A stretch of DNA of 64,000 bases from JAVJSU01 sp040219275 (GTDB lineage Bacteria; Chloroflexota; Anaerolineae; Aggregatilineales; Phototrophicaceae): contig JAVJSU010000059.1 of NCBI GenBank assembly GCA_040219275.1, positions 1-64,000 of the forward strand. Direction: 5' to 3'. Numbering within the stretch: the stretch's first letter is position 1; every line of letters starts with the position of its first letter. Positions 36,881-45,187 of this stretch are shown here, in pieces. Under the pieces are notes generated by a model, which was not told the origin of the DNA, searched no databases, and saw only the letters and a program-made list of their open reading frames with translations. Both the position numbers and the translations under genes were made by a program.

Positions 36881-37864
36881 TTACCAGCGATGATGCACGT
36901 CAGCGCGGATGTAGGTCTCATACACACGGCGAATATCGGACATCTCAATCTCGTTGAGTGGTTCGAGCAGGCTGGCGGCGGCATTATCACGCACCTGTTG
37001 CGGATTCTTGCTGCCGGGGATGGCGCAGGTCACATCCTCAAAATTCAAAATCCAGCGCAGGGCAAATTGTGCCATCGTCGCGCCTTCGGGGAGCATCTCA
37101 CGCAATTCGTCGACTGCCTGCAAGCCTTTGTCAAAATCCACGCCGGAGAACGTCTCGCCGACATCAAACGCTTCGCCGTGACGGTTAAAATTGCGATGAT
37201 CGTCCTCGGCGAATTGGGTATTTTTGGTGATTTTTCCGGTCAGCAGACCACTCGCCAACGGCACACGCGCCAGAATCCCGACCTGATGCTTGCGTGCCTG
37301 CGAGAAGAATAAATTGGCGGGGCGTTGCCGGAACATATTGAAGATGATCTGCACACTCTGTACATTGGGATATTCGATGGCTTTGAGGGCTTCTTCTACC
37401 CGCTCCACGCTCACGCCATAATATTTGATCTTGCCCGCCTTGACGAGATCATCCAGAATGCCAAACACCTCAGGATGATAATAGGTTTCCCACGGCGGAC
37501 AGTGCAATTGCACAAGGTCGAGCGCGTCCACATCCAAGTTTTTGAGGCTACGCTCGATGAATGCGGTCAAATTCTCGCGGTTATAGCCCTCCACCACATG
37601 CGGATTTAAACGTCGTCCGGCTTTGGTGGCAACATAGACTTGCTCCGAGCGATCTTTGAGCACCTTGCTAATCAGGCGTTCACTGCGCCCATCGCCATAG
37701 ACATCGGCGGTGTCGATAAAGTTGATTCCCTCGTCAATGGCGGTGTGCAGGGCGGCGAGTGCATCGTCTTCGGAGACATCACCCCAACTACCGCCAATTG
37801 CCCACGCGCCAAAGCTCACTTCCGATATTTCCCAGTCTGTACGTCCTAATGTGCGATACTCCAT
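36881..37864 (-). CDS. Aldo/keto reductase
   Basis: 327 residues from ATG 37864 (GAGG eight bases upstream). An NADPH-dependent (alpha/beta)8 oxidoreductase of the YajO/Tas-like group. Visible are R-T-L-G-R-T at the N terminus, N-F-I-D-T-A-D-V-Y-G with catalytic Asp and Tyr (about 48-57), the K of V-A-T-K-A-G-R, H in L-V-Q-L-H-C-P-P, and the C-terminal cofactor clamp A-I-P-G-S-K-N-P-Q-Q. Reduction of aldehydes or ketones is expected; the substrate is unknown. It is preceded by a short intergenic stretch with three copies of CGCAAAG (about 37926-37955). Confidence 0.92.
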   Translation of the reverse strand: MEYRTLGRTDWEISEVSFGAWAIGGSWGDVSEDDALAALHTAIDEGINFIDTADVYGDGRSERLISKVLKDRSEQVYVATKAGRRLNPHVVEGYNRENLTAFIERSLKNLDVDALDLVQLHCPPWETYYHPEVFGILDDLVKAGKIKYYGVSVERVEEALKAIEYPNVQSVQIIFNMFRQRPANLFFSQARKHQVGILARVPLASGLLTGKITKNTQFAEDDHRNFNRHGEAFDVGETFSGVDFDKGLQAVDELREMLPEGATMAQFALRWILNFEDVTCAIPGSKNPQQVRDNAAASLLEPLNEIEMSDIRRVYETYIRADVHHRW

Positions 37865-37960
37865 CAAAAAAACCTCACCTCTAAAACAGGCTCAAAATTT
37901 GTTGCAAAAATCTTTAAAAGCATAACGCAAAGGCGCAAAGAATCGAAGACGCAAAGAAAA

Positions 37961-37985
37961 GGGTATGGCAAATTGCACCATACCC
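37961..37985 (-). terminator. Intrinsic terminator of the FHA gene
   Basis: An eight-base perfect stem (37961-37968 with 37978-37985), a nine-base loop and TTTT following on the minus strand. Confidence 0.72.
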
Positions 37986-38018
37986 CATAGGTTATCGCTC
38001 GAAAAAACAGCTAGCGGA

Positions 38019-38816
38019 TTATGATAAGCCGAGTCCGCTGGCGATGCTCTCAAACAGCGGTGCGATGTCCTTAACAATCGGCAGATCGTACCACAGGCTG
38101 AGTGCGTCAATAATCACCAGACTGACAATCGTACCGCAACAGCAAAAGAGCGTGAGTAATCCACAGCCAATGAGAATCCAGCGTCCCATGCCACCCGGTT
38201 CTTCTTCACGCACGGCATAGGGATCATAATCGTAACCTGTGCCTGCGGGTGCACCATAGCCTTGCTGATACGCGCCGGGTTGCTGATAGCCATAATCCGG
38301 TTGGGGTGCGCCGTAGTCTTGTTGTGGTGCTTGATACCCACCGCCGTATTGATCCTGTGGTTGTTGCTGTTGAGGCGGGCTGTAGCTTGGTGCCTCATAT
38401 TGCGGAGGCGGTGACGCTTCCTGCTGGGGTGGGCTGTAGGAAGGTTGTGGGGCGGGTGTGCCGGACGCACCAACATTTTCACCTGCACCTGCTCCAGCAG
38501 AATCGGGTCTGATGACTTCATAACCCAATGTGACCGTTTCCCCTAAGCCAATCATATCACCACGGTTCAACGGACGCACACCGGTTACCCGTTGTCCACC
38601 GATGAAGGTGCCGTTGGTTGAGCCGAGGTCTTCAATATTGTAGCCACTCGCCCCCCGTGTGATGCGTAAATGGTGACGACTGACCTCTGGATCGTTAATC
38701 ACGATGTCATTGGTGATGTCACGTCCTAATGTAATGATGTCTTTGTTTAACTCAAACGTCTGGTTTGGTTGCGGACCTCGCCTTACAACCAGCCGAAAGC
38801 TCTCGTTGCTTTGCAT
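38019..38816 (-). CDS. FHA domain membrane protein with Gln/Pro/Tyr-rich linker
   Basis: 265 residues from ATG 38816, with GAGGGA upstream; the frame continues to 38849. The FHA domain (about 5-100) holds the phosphothreonine-binding signature I-T-L-G-R-D, S-R-H-H-L-R-I and D-L-G-S-T-N-G-T-F-I-G. About 105-205 is low-complexity Pro/Gln/Tyr/Gly. A Cys-rich membrane helix (L-F-C-C-C-G-T-I-V-S-L-V-I) lies near 220-240, with a short tail. It would read phosphorylation by Ser/Thr kinases, such as that at 31546-33735, at the membrane. Compositional bias in the linker makes orthologue assignment difficult. Confidence 0.88.
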   Translation of the reverse strand: MQSNESFRLVVRRGPQPNQTFELNKDIITLGRDITNDIVINDPEVSRHHLRITRGASGYNIEDLGSTNGTFIGGQRVTGVRPLNRGDMIGLGETVTLGYEVIRPDSAGAGAGENVGASGTPAPQPSYSPPQQEASPPPQYEAPSYSPPQQQQPQDQYGGGYQAPQQDYGAPQPDYGYQQPGAYQQGYGAPAGTGYDYDPYAVREEEPGGMGRWILIGCGLLTLFCCCGTIVSLVIIDALSLWYDLPIVKDIAPLFESIASGLGLS

Positions 38817-39052
38817 CGGCGCTTCCCTCAGTAGATATGTGTAAATCATCGTTTAAAAAACAGTGTGAGTATATGACGTTTGAATCTCACTGTCAACTTC
38901 GCTTCCCTGACGTTACACATGCGCTTTGCATCTGTGCGATTTCGCGGGCTACGTTACAATAGGCATGGGTAAATTTTATGCGTGACGATCACGGCAGAAG
39001 TTGGTGTGATTTTTTGCGAAAGCCATCATAAAGGCAAAAGACGAGGTGATCT

Positions 39053-39529
39053 GTGAGTGTTAAACTTGAAGCGGATATTCAGGTGATCTGGATGTTGTTA
39101 TTTCAGATTGTGGCGGATATTGAAAAACGAATCGCCGCCTTAATCGCACGCCATCAACTGACTCCACCGCAATTTTATGTGCTGAAAACCCTGATGGAAC
39201 ACGGTGGCAGTTGTCCCATCGGGCAGATCGCGCGGGAGCATCACCTGACCAATGCCACCATGACAGGTCTGGTCAAACGGCTAGAAATTATGCAACCGCC
39301 GCTGGTGAAGCGTGAACAGAGCGCCCATGATCGCCGTTCGATTATGGTCAGCCTGACGGACGCGGGACTGGGGCGTTTTGAGGATGTGCGCGACGAACTC
39401 ATGAATCACGTTAAAGAGATGGTCACGTTTCTGGATGAGCAGGGACGGGAGAATTTGATCGAATACGCGTCGTTTTATGTGATGCAGGTCGTGCACAAGT
39501 TCCCGGTCAGCGATGTTTCACAGTCCTAG
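39053..39529 (+). CDS. MarR family transcriptional regulator
   Basis: 158 residues starting at GTG 39053 (GAGGTG upstream). The winged helix-turn-helix covers about 35-125: L-T-P-P-Q-F-Y-V-L-K-T-L, then I-G-Q-I-A-R-E-H-H-L-T-N-A-T-M-T-G-L-V-K-R-L for the recognition helix, and the wing D-R-R-S-I-M-V-S-L-T-D-A-G. N- and C-terminal helices form the dimer interface. It probably represses a transporter or stress gene that responds to small aromatics. No adjacent transporter is present, and the next gene on the strand is 366 bases away. Confidence 0.9.
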   Translation: MSVKLEADIQVIWMLLFQIVADIEKRIAALIARHQLTPPQFYVLKTLMEHGGSCPIGQIAREHHLTNATMTGLVKRLEIMQPPLVKREQSAHDRRSIMVSLTDAGLGRFEDVRDELMNHVKEMVTFLDEQGRENLIEYASFYVMQVVHKFPVSDVSQS

Positions 39530-39829
39530 CGGGGATGGGTTAGAATAGTTGGGAGTCAGAAGTAAGAATGTATCATGTCTGTAAATGACACTCACCTGGT
39601 AACTGATAACAGACGTTACGCAAGGTAGGCTTTTTGGTCAACTTTCCGCGATGAAGTGGGCTGTTTTCACAAATATTCGGGAAGAACAGCCTGCTTCAGC
39701 AGGGTTTTACCATCAAATTATCCAATGCGTTTGGTTGTGCCATTGGCGGTCACAGGATGCAAAATGCCTTGTGTCAACCCTTTGCGTAAGGTCAGTTGAT
39801 AATCACAACAATATAGTTCAAGGCACTTT

Positions 39830-39879
39830 CTGAAAACTGTTCACTGAAAACTGTCAACTAAACTAAAAACTGTCAACTA
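39830..39879. repeat. Short tandem repeat CTGAAAACTGTCAACTA
   Basis: Two full copies (39844-39860, 39863-39879; one mismatch) and a partial copy at 39830-39840, ending 16 bases before the next start codon. The rest of the 39530-39895 gap contains a 60-codon open frame with no ribosome site and no other feature. Confidence 0.6.
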
Positions 39880-39895
39880 ATTTGGGGCAAATCCG

Positions 39896-41893
39896 ATGGC
39901 AGATCCATTTATTGTGGCGCATCTCACAAGTTTACCGTCGTTTTCACAGTTAAATGCGGAGCAAGCCAACCGTGTGGCGGATGCCGCGCAGGTTCGGCAA
40001 TATGCTGTCGGTGATCTGGTGTTCCAGCAGGGGCAACCTGCACGCGGAATGGTCAAGCTCATCAACGGACAGGCTCGCCTCTGGCAATTGGACGGGCAAC
40101 GCCAGCAACAATTGGTCGGGACAATTGCCGCCAACCAATACTTAAACGAGGTTGCGCTGGTACGTCCATCGTTGGAAGGCGGGACGTTACAGATCATCGA
40201 AGCGGCGGTGGTGATGCTGATTGACCGCGATAAATTGCTGACCGTGCTCGCGCAACGCCCCGATATTCGCGCCGCCATTCCGCTAACATTTGAGGGTGTG
40301 CCGACGATTCAGCCCGATGCCAACGCCCATCCCTCCGCAGGTATTTCTGGTCTACCGGAGCGCCGACTCCCGAACACAGATAATTTTACGGGTGATGACG
40401 GTATGAGCGATTCGCAGAAGCTCTACCCCAGCCCCGCCATGCACCGCAATCAACACCTGACCACGCCCCAAACGCCGATCCAGCAACAGCAGATGCGCCA
40501 GAATAATCCGCCACAGATGCCCTATGAGTCGCCCATTGGAGCCATGCAGACGGGCGACCCTGAGCAAATGATGCCCGTCGCGCCGATGACGAAAAAGGCA
40601 TTCCGCGCCCAGCGTGATGATGAAGAATTGCTGATTGATACGCGCCGCCATTGGTGGTCATATATGCGTAAAATCTGGTTTCCGACGCTCATCGCGGGAG
40701 CCATTTTCGCCCTTTCATCACTGATTCCTTTTAGTCTCGCCCTGCCATTGGATGCGATTGCGGTGGTGCTTTTCGGTACGATCATGCTGTATTTTTATCT
40801 AGAATGGCAGAACGACCATCTCATCGTCACCAGCCAACGCGTATTGCATATTGAGCGGATTATCACGACCTTTCAGCAAAGCATCAGTCAGGTGCCGATG
40901 GCGAGTATTCAGGAAGTGAATGCCGAAGATTTCACCAACGATCCCTTTTCGCGCCTGTTCAGGTTTGGCAAGGTGGAGATCAAGACACCCGGCGATTCCG
41001 GCAACATCTCGTTCAATGTTGTGCCGAACCCGCAACGAATCCAGAAATTGATCTTTGCCTACCGTGACGAAGCCAGGAAAAAGCAGGATGCCCGTCATGT
41101 GGATGAAGTCCGCGCCGTGATTGATCGCGTGGTTACAGGTAATGAAGCGATGCCGGGGCTGGACGCACCTGTGACCACCATCGTCCCCCATCAACGCAAA
41201 ACATGGCTCGGTTGGACGCGTTCCGTCAACGAAGAAGGTGCCATCACGTATCGTAAGCACTGGTTTTTCTGGATGCGTCAGGTCTTTTTGCCTGCAATCG
41301 CGGTGTTTGCCTCGTTGATATTCATCGTTGTGTCGTTGTTCATCCCCGCGCTGAACAGCATTGGCTTGCTTGCGCCGATGTTTGGCTTTTTGTTGTTTCT
41401 GGTCTCTGCTATCTGGCTCTATTGGATGGATTGGGATTGGCGACACGATATGTACATTATCGGCGATGACACCGTGCAACTCATCCATAAGCGCCCCCTG
41501 TGGTTACAGAGCGAAACCGATCAGATCTTTCTGAACCGGATCGATAATGTGGTGAGCGACAAAAGCGGGATTTTCCAGAGTGTGTTTGATTATGGCGATG
41601 TGCGCCTGGCGCTGGTCGGTGCGGATAAAGGCGACGCGAAAGTCTTTAAATATGTGCCGAACCCGGAAGAAGTGCAGTCAGAAATCACTAAACGACAAGA
41701 AGCGATCCGCCGTCGAGCGCAACTACAGCAGGAGCAACAGCGTAAGGAAGAAATCGCCGAGTATCTGCGCGTGTATCATGAGACAACGGGTGGCGGTGTG
41801 CAAAATGTCGGCACCAATTACACGCAGGATAGTTACCAGCAAAATGATCCGCGTCGAGACAACATGCGCCCGCCCAACGTCCCGCGTACCTAA
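39896..41893 (+). CDS. Cyclic-nucleotide-binding / double bPH2 membrane protein
   Basis: 665 residues. Residues about 8-125 form a CRP-like cyclic-nucleotide-binding fold (G-D-L-V-F-Q-Q-G-Q-P-A-R-G), but the phosphate-binding G-E-x-A-L-x-x-x-x-x-R-x-A loop is not intact, so ligand binding is doubtful. A Gln/Pro-rich linker (about 150-240) leads to two similar units. Each has two membrane helices (about 262-305 and 462-510) and a bacterial PH (bPH2/DUF304) domain (about 310-390, I-V-T-S-Q-R-V-L-H-I; about 525-605, I-I-G-D-D-T-V-Q-L-I). A coiled, Gln/Arg-rich tail closes the protein. It may be a membrane scaffold or sensor. This combination is uncommon to my knowledge. Confidence 0.85.
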   Translation: MADPFIVAHLTSLPSFSQLNAEQANRVADAAQVRQYAVGDLVFQQGQPARGMVKLINGQARLWQLDGQRQQQLVGTIAANQYLNEVALVRPSLEGGTLQIIEAAVVMLIDRDKLLTVLAQRPDIRAAIPLTFEGVPTIQPDANAHPSAGISGLPERRLPNTDNFTGDDGMSDSQKLYPSPAMHRNQHLTTPQTPIQQQQMRQNNPPQMPYESPIGAMQTGDPEQMMPVAPMTKKAFRAQRDDEELLIDTRRHWWSYMRKIWFPTLIAGAIFALSSLIPFSLALPLDAIAVVLFGTIMLYFYLEWQNDHLIVTSQRVLHIERIITTFQQSISQVPMASIQEVNAEDFTNDPFSRLFRFGKVEIKTPGDSGNISFNVVPNPQRIQKLIFAYRDEARKKQDARHVDEVRAVIDRVVTGNEAMPGLDAPVTTIVPHQRKTWLGWTRSVNEEGAITYRKHWFFWMRQVFLPAIAVFASLIFIVVSLFIPALNSIGLLAPMFGFLLFLVSAIWLYWMDWDWRHDMYIIGDDTVQLIHKRPLWLQSETDQIFLNRIDNVVSDKSGIFQSVFDYGDVRLALVGADKGDAKVFKYVPNPEEVQSEITKRQEAIRRRAQLQQEQQRKEEIAEYLRVYHETTGGGVQNVGTNYTQDSYQQNDPRRDNMRPPNVPRT

Positions 41894-42030
41894 TTATGAT
41901 TGCGGTTTACCCTGATCGACTTCGGATCAGATGGTTGTTACGTGCGTGATCTTTCAATCAAAAGCTATTCAGCCTATCAGCTAGTCAGTTAAAAAACATA
42001 ACCTGAAATGCTGAGACGCTGAAATGCTAA

Positions 42031-43086
42031 TTATAATCCGCGTAACGTGTGCATCATCCGTGCAAAAAGTGGCAGATAGCGTTCTGCGAGGGATTGTTCT
42101 ACGGTGAAAGTCGCCGTTATGTAATGATTTTCCCCATTTGCCGGGTCGATCACGCCGATATATTGCACCTGCACCCGTGTGAGGTCGCCATCAACGAGGG
42201 TGGTTTCTCCGCGCACGAACACGCCCGCAGGCAGACTCACCCGTTCCAAAACGATCACCTCGCGCCCTTGTTCGCTATACGACTCCTCTAGCTGAAGCAA
42301 AATATCCGCGAGGGCGGGCGGCGTTTCGAGCGTGGTTGCGGTTACATCCAACGTTACCGTGTCATCCGGCAGACCGACTGCGATCTGTGTGTTTTGCCCC
42401 GGCACGCGGGAACGCCAATCTGACGGCACGCGCAGGCTGAGAATCGCGCCACTATAGCGTTGCCATCCGCCGGAATTACCGGAAATTTCAAGCGTATCGG
42501 CGATGGTCTCAAACGTCGGCAGGAGATCATCAAAGCGTTCGGGCGGTGCGCTGAACGTGACGAAAATCAGCGCATCGTCGGACGGAATCACATATTGAAA
42601 TTGTGTGGTGGTCAGCGCATTGCCGTTTGCATCGTTGGTCGTCGGGGTCAGGCGAAAACGTCCGGCATTACCTACGGGCAAACCGAGCACCTGCATCGCA
42701 TTGACCGTAAAGCCGAGCGCATCATATTCCGGTTGCATCAACGGCAACAGCTCGTTCAGCGGCGGAATCGTCGTGACGGCTACGACGTTGATATTAATGC
42801 TGGCTTCCTGCACAGGGTCGAGCAAAAATACATCTAAACCGCTCAGTGATTGTAGATAACTGGCAAAGGTGGGGTTGGTCGCGCTGAGGATGTTCAGCCC
42901 ATCTCTGAATTGCTGGCTGTCGCTCAGGTCAAACCAGCCGGATGGGACGCTAAGGGTGATTCCGTTGCCACTATAGCGCGTCCATGTGTCATCAGCTGTG
43001 TCGGTCTGTGCATAGACGAAAATGCCCGTTAGCATCACGAGCAGAATCAGCAAAAATAGGCGCAATTTTCTGGCGAAAGTGTGCAT
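42031..43086 (-). CDS. Secreted protein with two PsbP/DUF1795-like domains
   Basis: 351 residues. The signal peptide is residues 1-26 (cleavage after V-Y-A). Two homologous domains, about 33-200 and 205-350, each open with W-x-R-Y-S-G and L-S-V/R-V-P-S-x-W, the start of PsbP-like/DUF1795 folds, and end with a helix such as F-E-T-I-A-D-T-L / F-A-R-M-M-H-T-L. There is no lipobox Cys. The start lies three bases after the stop of the amylosucrase gene, so the two are almost certainly co-transcribed, though a functional link is not obvious. Confidence 0.8.
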   Translation of the reverse strand: MHTFARKLRLFLLILLVMLTGIFVYAQTDTADDTWTRYSGNGITLSVPSGWFDLSDSQQFRDGLNILSATNPTFASYLQSLSGLDVFLLDPVQEASININVVAVTTIPPLNELLPLMQPEYDALGFTVNAMQVLGLPVGNAGRFRLTPTTNDANGNALTTTQFQYVIPSDDALIFVTFSAPPERFDDLLPTFETIADTLEISGNSGGWQRYSGAILSLRVPSDWRSRVPGQNTQIAVGLPDDTVTLDVTATTLETPPALADILLQLEESYSEQGREVIVLERVSLPAGVFVRGETTLVDGDLTRVQVQYIGVIDPANGENHYITATFTVEQSLAERYLPLFARMMHTLRGL

Positions 43087-43089
43087 CCG

Positions 43090-45018
43090 CTACTTCCGTG
43101 CCATCCACAGATATTGATACGGCTCAAGGTGTAGCGCATCCGTGCGAACCGTGTCTCCGGTCAACAAGTCCGTCATGGTGGGTGTGAGGCTGAAATACGC
43201 GTTGATAACGTCGCTCTGTAGCATCTGCTCAAATTCAGAGAAATTCGCCAGCACCAGCACCTCTGTATTGCGCGAAAACGCCAGCACATGCGGATTTTGC
43301 GTGTCGAAAAAGAGCGTAGACCCGTCACCGAATTGTGGGGTGCGCTTGCGAACGTGAATCATATGCTTGAATGTCTGGAAAATCCGCCCCTCGATGGTCG
43401 CGGAATCAGTCCGCAGTTCAGCACGATTCCAGTTAAAGCGCGGACGATGCACCCAGCGATCATCCTGCGCCTTGCCGGGATCATTTTTGTAGCTGTAATC
43501 ATTCAGCGTGGCAATTTCGTCGCCCAGATAAATCAACGGGATGCCACCCGCCGAGATAATCAAGCTATGGATCATCAAGATGCGCCGGATCGCGTATTCG
43601 ATGGCGTGTTTCTCGCCCACCTCAAGCGACTTTTCCAGTCCGGCGAGCGACGCGGTGGTGCCACAAATCCGCATATCCTGATTGTTCGGATTATAGCCAA
43701 ATGATAATCCGGTGGAGAAACTACCGGGGAAGATACCAAGAAAGAATTGATTCAGAAATTGGCGATGGTCAAAGCCCTGAATCCCCACTTCGATGGCATC
43801 TTCGTCGGCGAATGACCAGCCGATGTCGTCATGCACGCGCACATAGTTCACCCATGCCGTGCCTTCCGGCAGATCAAAGCGTTTGCTCATGGAATGGCGC
43901 AGAAGTTTGACTTCACGGGTGGCGAGGGCTTCCCAGATGAGCGCCATAAAGGTCGGGTTATAAGAAATCGGACATTCTTCAAGGCTGATGTACGTTGCTA
44001 CATCACGCGGGTGGACAATCGCCTCGGATTTAAACAGCATGGATGGCGCGGCGATACGGGTCAACGCGTTATAGGCTTGAATAATCAGATGTGCCTGCGG
44101 GAGGTTTTCGCACGCCGTCCCCATTTGCTTCCACAGGAACGCCACCGCATCCAGCCGTAAAATTTCTACACCCTGATTCGCCAGAAAGAGCATTTCGCCG
44201 AGCATGGCGTTAAAGGTCGCCGGATTTTGATAATTTAAATCCCACTGAAAATTATTGAAGGTCGTCCATGCCCATTTGCCGATTGCCGGCAGATAGGTAA
44301 AGTTGCCCGGCGCTTGATCCGGGAAAATTTCCCGCAGAGTGCGCTCATATTGATCCGGCAGGGTGCGATCATCAAACAGATAATAGTAATTCTGATATTC
44401 GTCATCACCTGCCAGCGCGTTCAATGCCCATTGATGCTCGTCGGACGTATGGTTGAAGACGAAATCCAGCACCAGACTGATGCCATTGCGCCGAAATTCC
44501 GCCGCCAGCTTGTTTAATCCTGCCATTGTGCCGAGTTGCGGGTTCAATTTTCGAAAATCGCTGACCGCATAGCCACCATCACTATTGACCCCCGGCGCAC
44601 GATAGAGGGGCATCAGATGGAGATAAGACAAGCCGAGTTCTTTAAAGTAGGGGATTTTCTGACGGATGCCTTCAATATCAGTGGCGAATAAATCCACATA
44701 CGCTACGCCGCCGACCATCGCCTCGCTGGTATACCACGCGGGGTCGGATTCTCTGCGGGCATCCAACGCACGCAAGTCTTCACTGCGTTCCGCGAAGCTA
44801 CGGGCGGTGGTCAGCAAAATTTGTTCGAGATGATAGAAAAAATCATAGCGATTGCCATAGAGATCATGCAGTAAGGCGAAGATACGCGGGAAATAATCGT
44901 GGACTCGCGTTAGAAAAATACGATAATCTTCTGGATCACTCAGGACAGGCTCAATGCGGGGCAGTAACCGTGAGAGGGTACGTTGGGCTTCCCGCTGTGA
45001 CCATTCGTTGATTTGCAT
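43090..45018 (-). CDS. ams: Amylosucrase (GH13)
   Basis: 642 residues, close to the usual length. Amylosucrase (EC 2.4.1.4) uses sucrose to build alpha-1,4-glucan and releases fructose. The all-helical N domain (about 1-90) is followed by the barrel with A-Y-V-D-L-F, Y-L-H-L-M-P-L, V-N-S-D-G-G-Y-A-V-S-D-F and V-F-N-H-T-S-D-E-H. The nucleophile is D290 in I-L-R-L-D-A-V-A and the acid/base E332 in F-K-S-E-A, 42 residues apart as in the Neisseria enzyme (286/328). The third Asp is in V-R-V-H-D-D-I-G-W. No sucrose transporter or phosphorylase lies nearby. No signal peptide is present, so it acts inside the cell. Confidence 0.92.
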   Translation of the reverse strand: MQINEWSQREAQRTLSRLLPRIEPVLSDPEDYRIFLTRVHDYFPRIFALLHDLYGNRYDFFYHLEQILLTTARSFAERSEDLRALDARRESDPAWYTSEAMVGGVAYVDLFATDIEGIRQKIPYFKELGLSYLHLMPLYRAPGVNSDGGYAVSDFRKLNPQLGTMAGLNKLAAEFRRNGISLVLDFVFNHTSDEHQWALNALAGDDEYQNYYYLFDDRTLPDQYERTLREIFPDQAPGNFTYLPAIGKWAWTTFNNFQWDLNYQNPATFNAMLGEMLFLANQGVEILRLDAVAFLWKQMGTACENLPQAHLIIQAYNALTRIAAPSMLFKSEAIVHPRDVATYISLEECPISYNPTFMALIWEALATREVKLLRHSMSKRFDLPEGTAWVNYVRVHDDIGWSFADEDAIEVGIQGFDHRQFLNQFFLGIFPGSFSTGLSFGYNPNNQDMRICGTTASLAGLEKSLEVGEKHAIEYAIRRILMIHSLIISAGGIPLIYLGDEIATLNDYSYKNDPGKAQDDRWVHRPRFNWNRAELRTDSATIEGRIFQTFKHMIHVRKRTPQFGDGSTLFFDTQNPHVLAFSRNTEVLVLANFSEFEQMLQSDVINAYFSLTPTMTDLLTGDTVRTDALHLEPYQYLWMARK

Positions 45019-45150
45019 TGTGTGGCTTACTCGCTTTGTATCACTTACAAAATACTTCTGAGACTATTATAACGAGAGCAGACCCTAAACCAACAGCCTA
45101 AGCTGACATCTATTTTTACAATCCTTTGCTTTCATAATTCAATCCTCAGC

Positions 45151-45156
45151 TATACT
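45151..45156 (+). promoter_or_regulatory. Possible -10 element of the 45188 kinase gene
   Basis: TATACT 32 bases before ATG 45188, with TTGCTT at 45126-45131 as a loosely spaced -35 candidate (19 bases). Confidence 0.4.
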
Positions 45157-45187
45157 TAAACTGAGCTGATTCAAATTGGAGCATAGA

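Noticed and set aside
39651..39833. 60-codon plus-strand open frame in the 39530-39895 gap
   Set aside because: No ribosome site, no recognisable family, unusual composition, and it runs into a repeat.
41912..41930. Hairpin CTGATC/GATCAG after the cNMP/bPH2 gene
   Set aside because: Six-base stem without a T-run; too weak to call a terminator.
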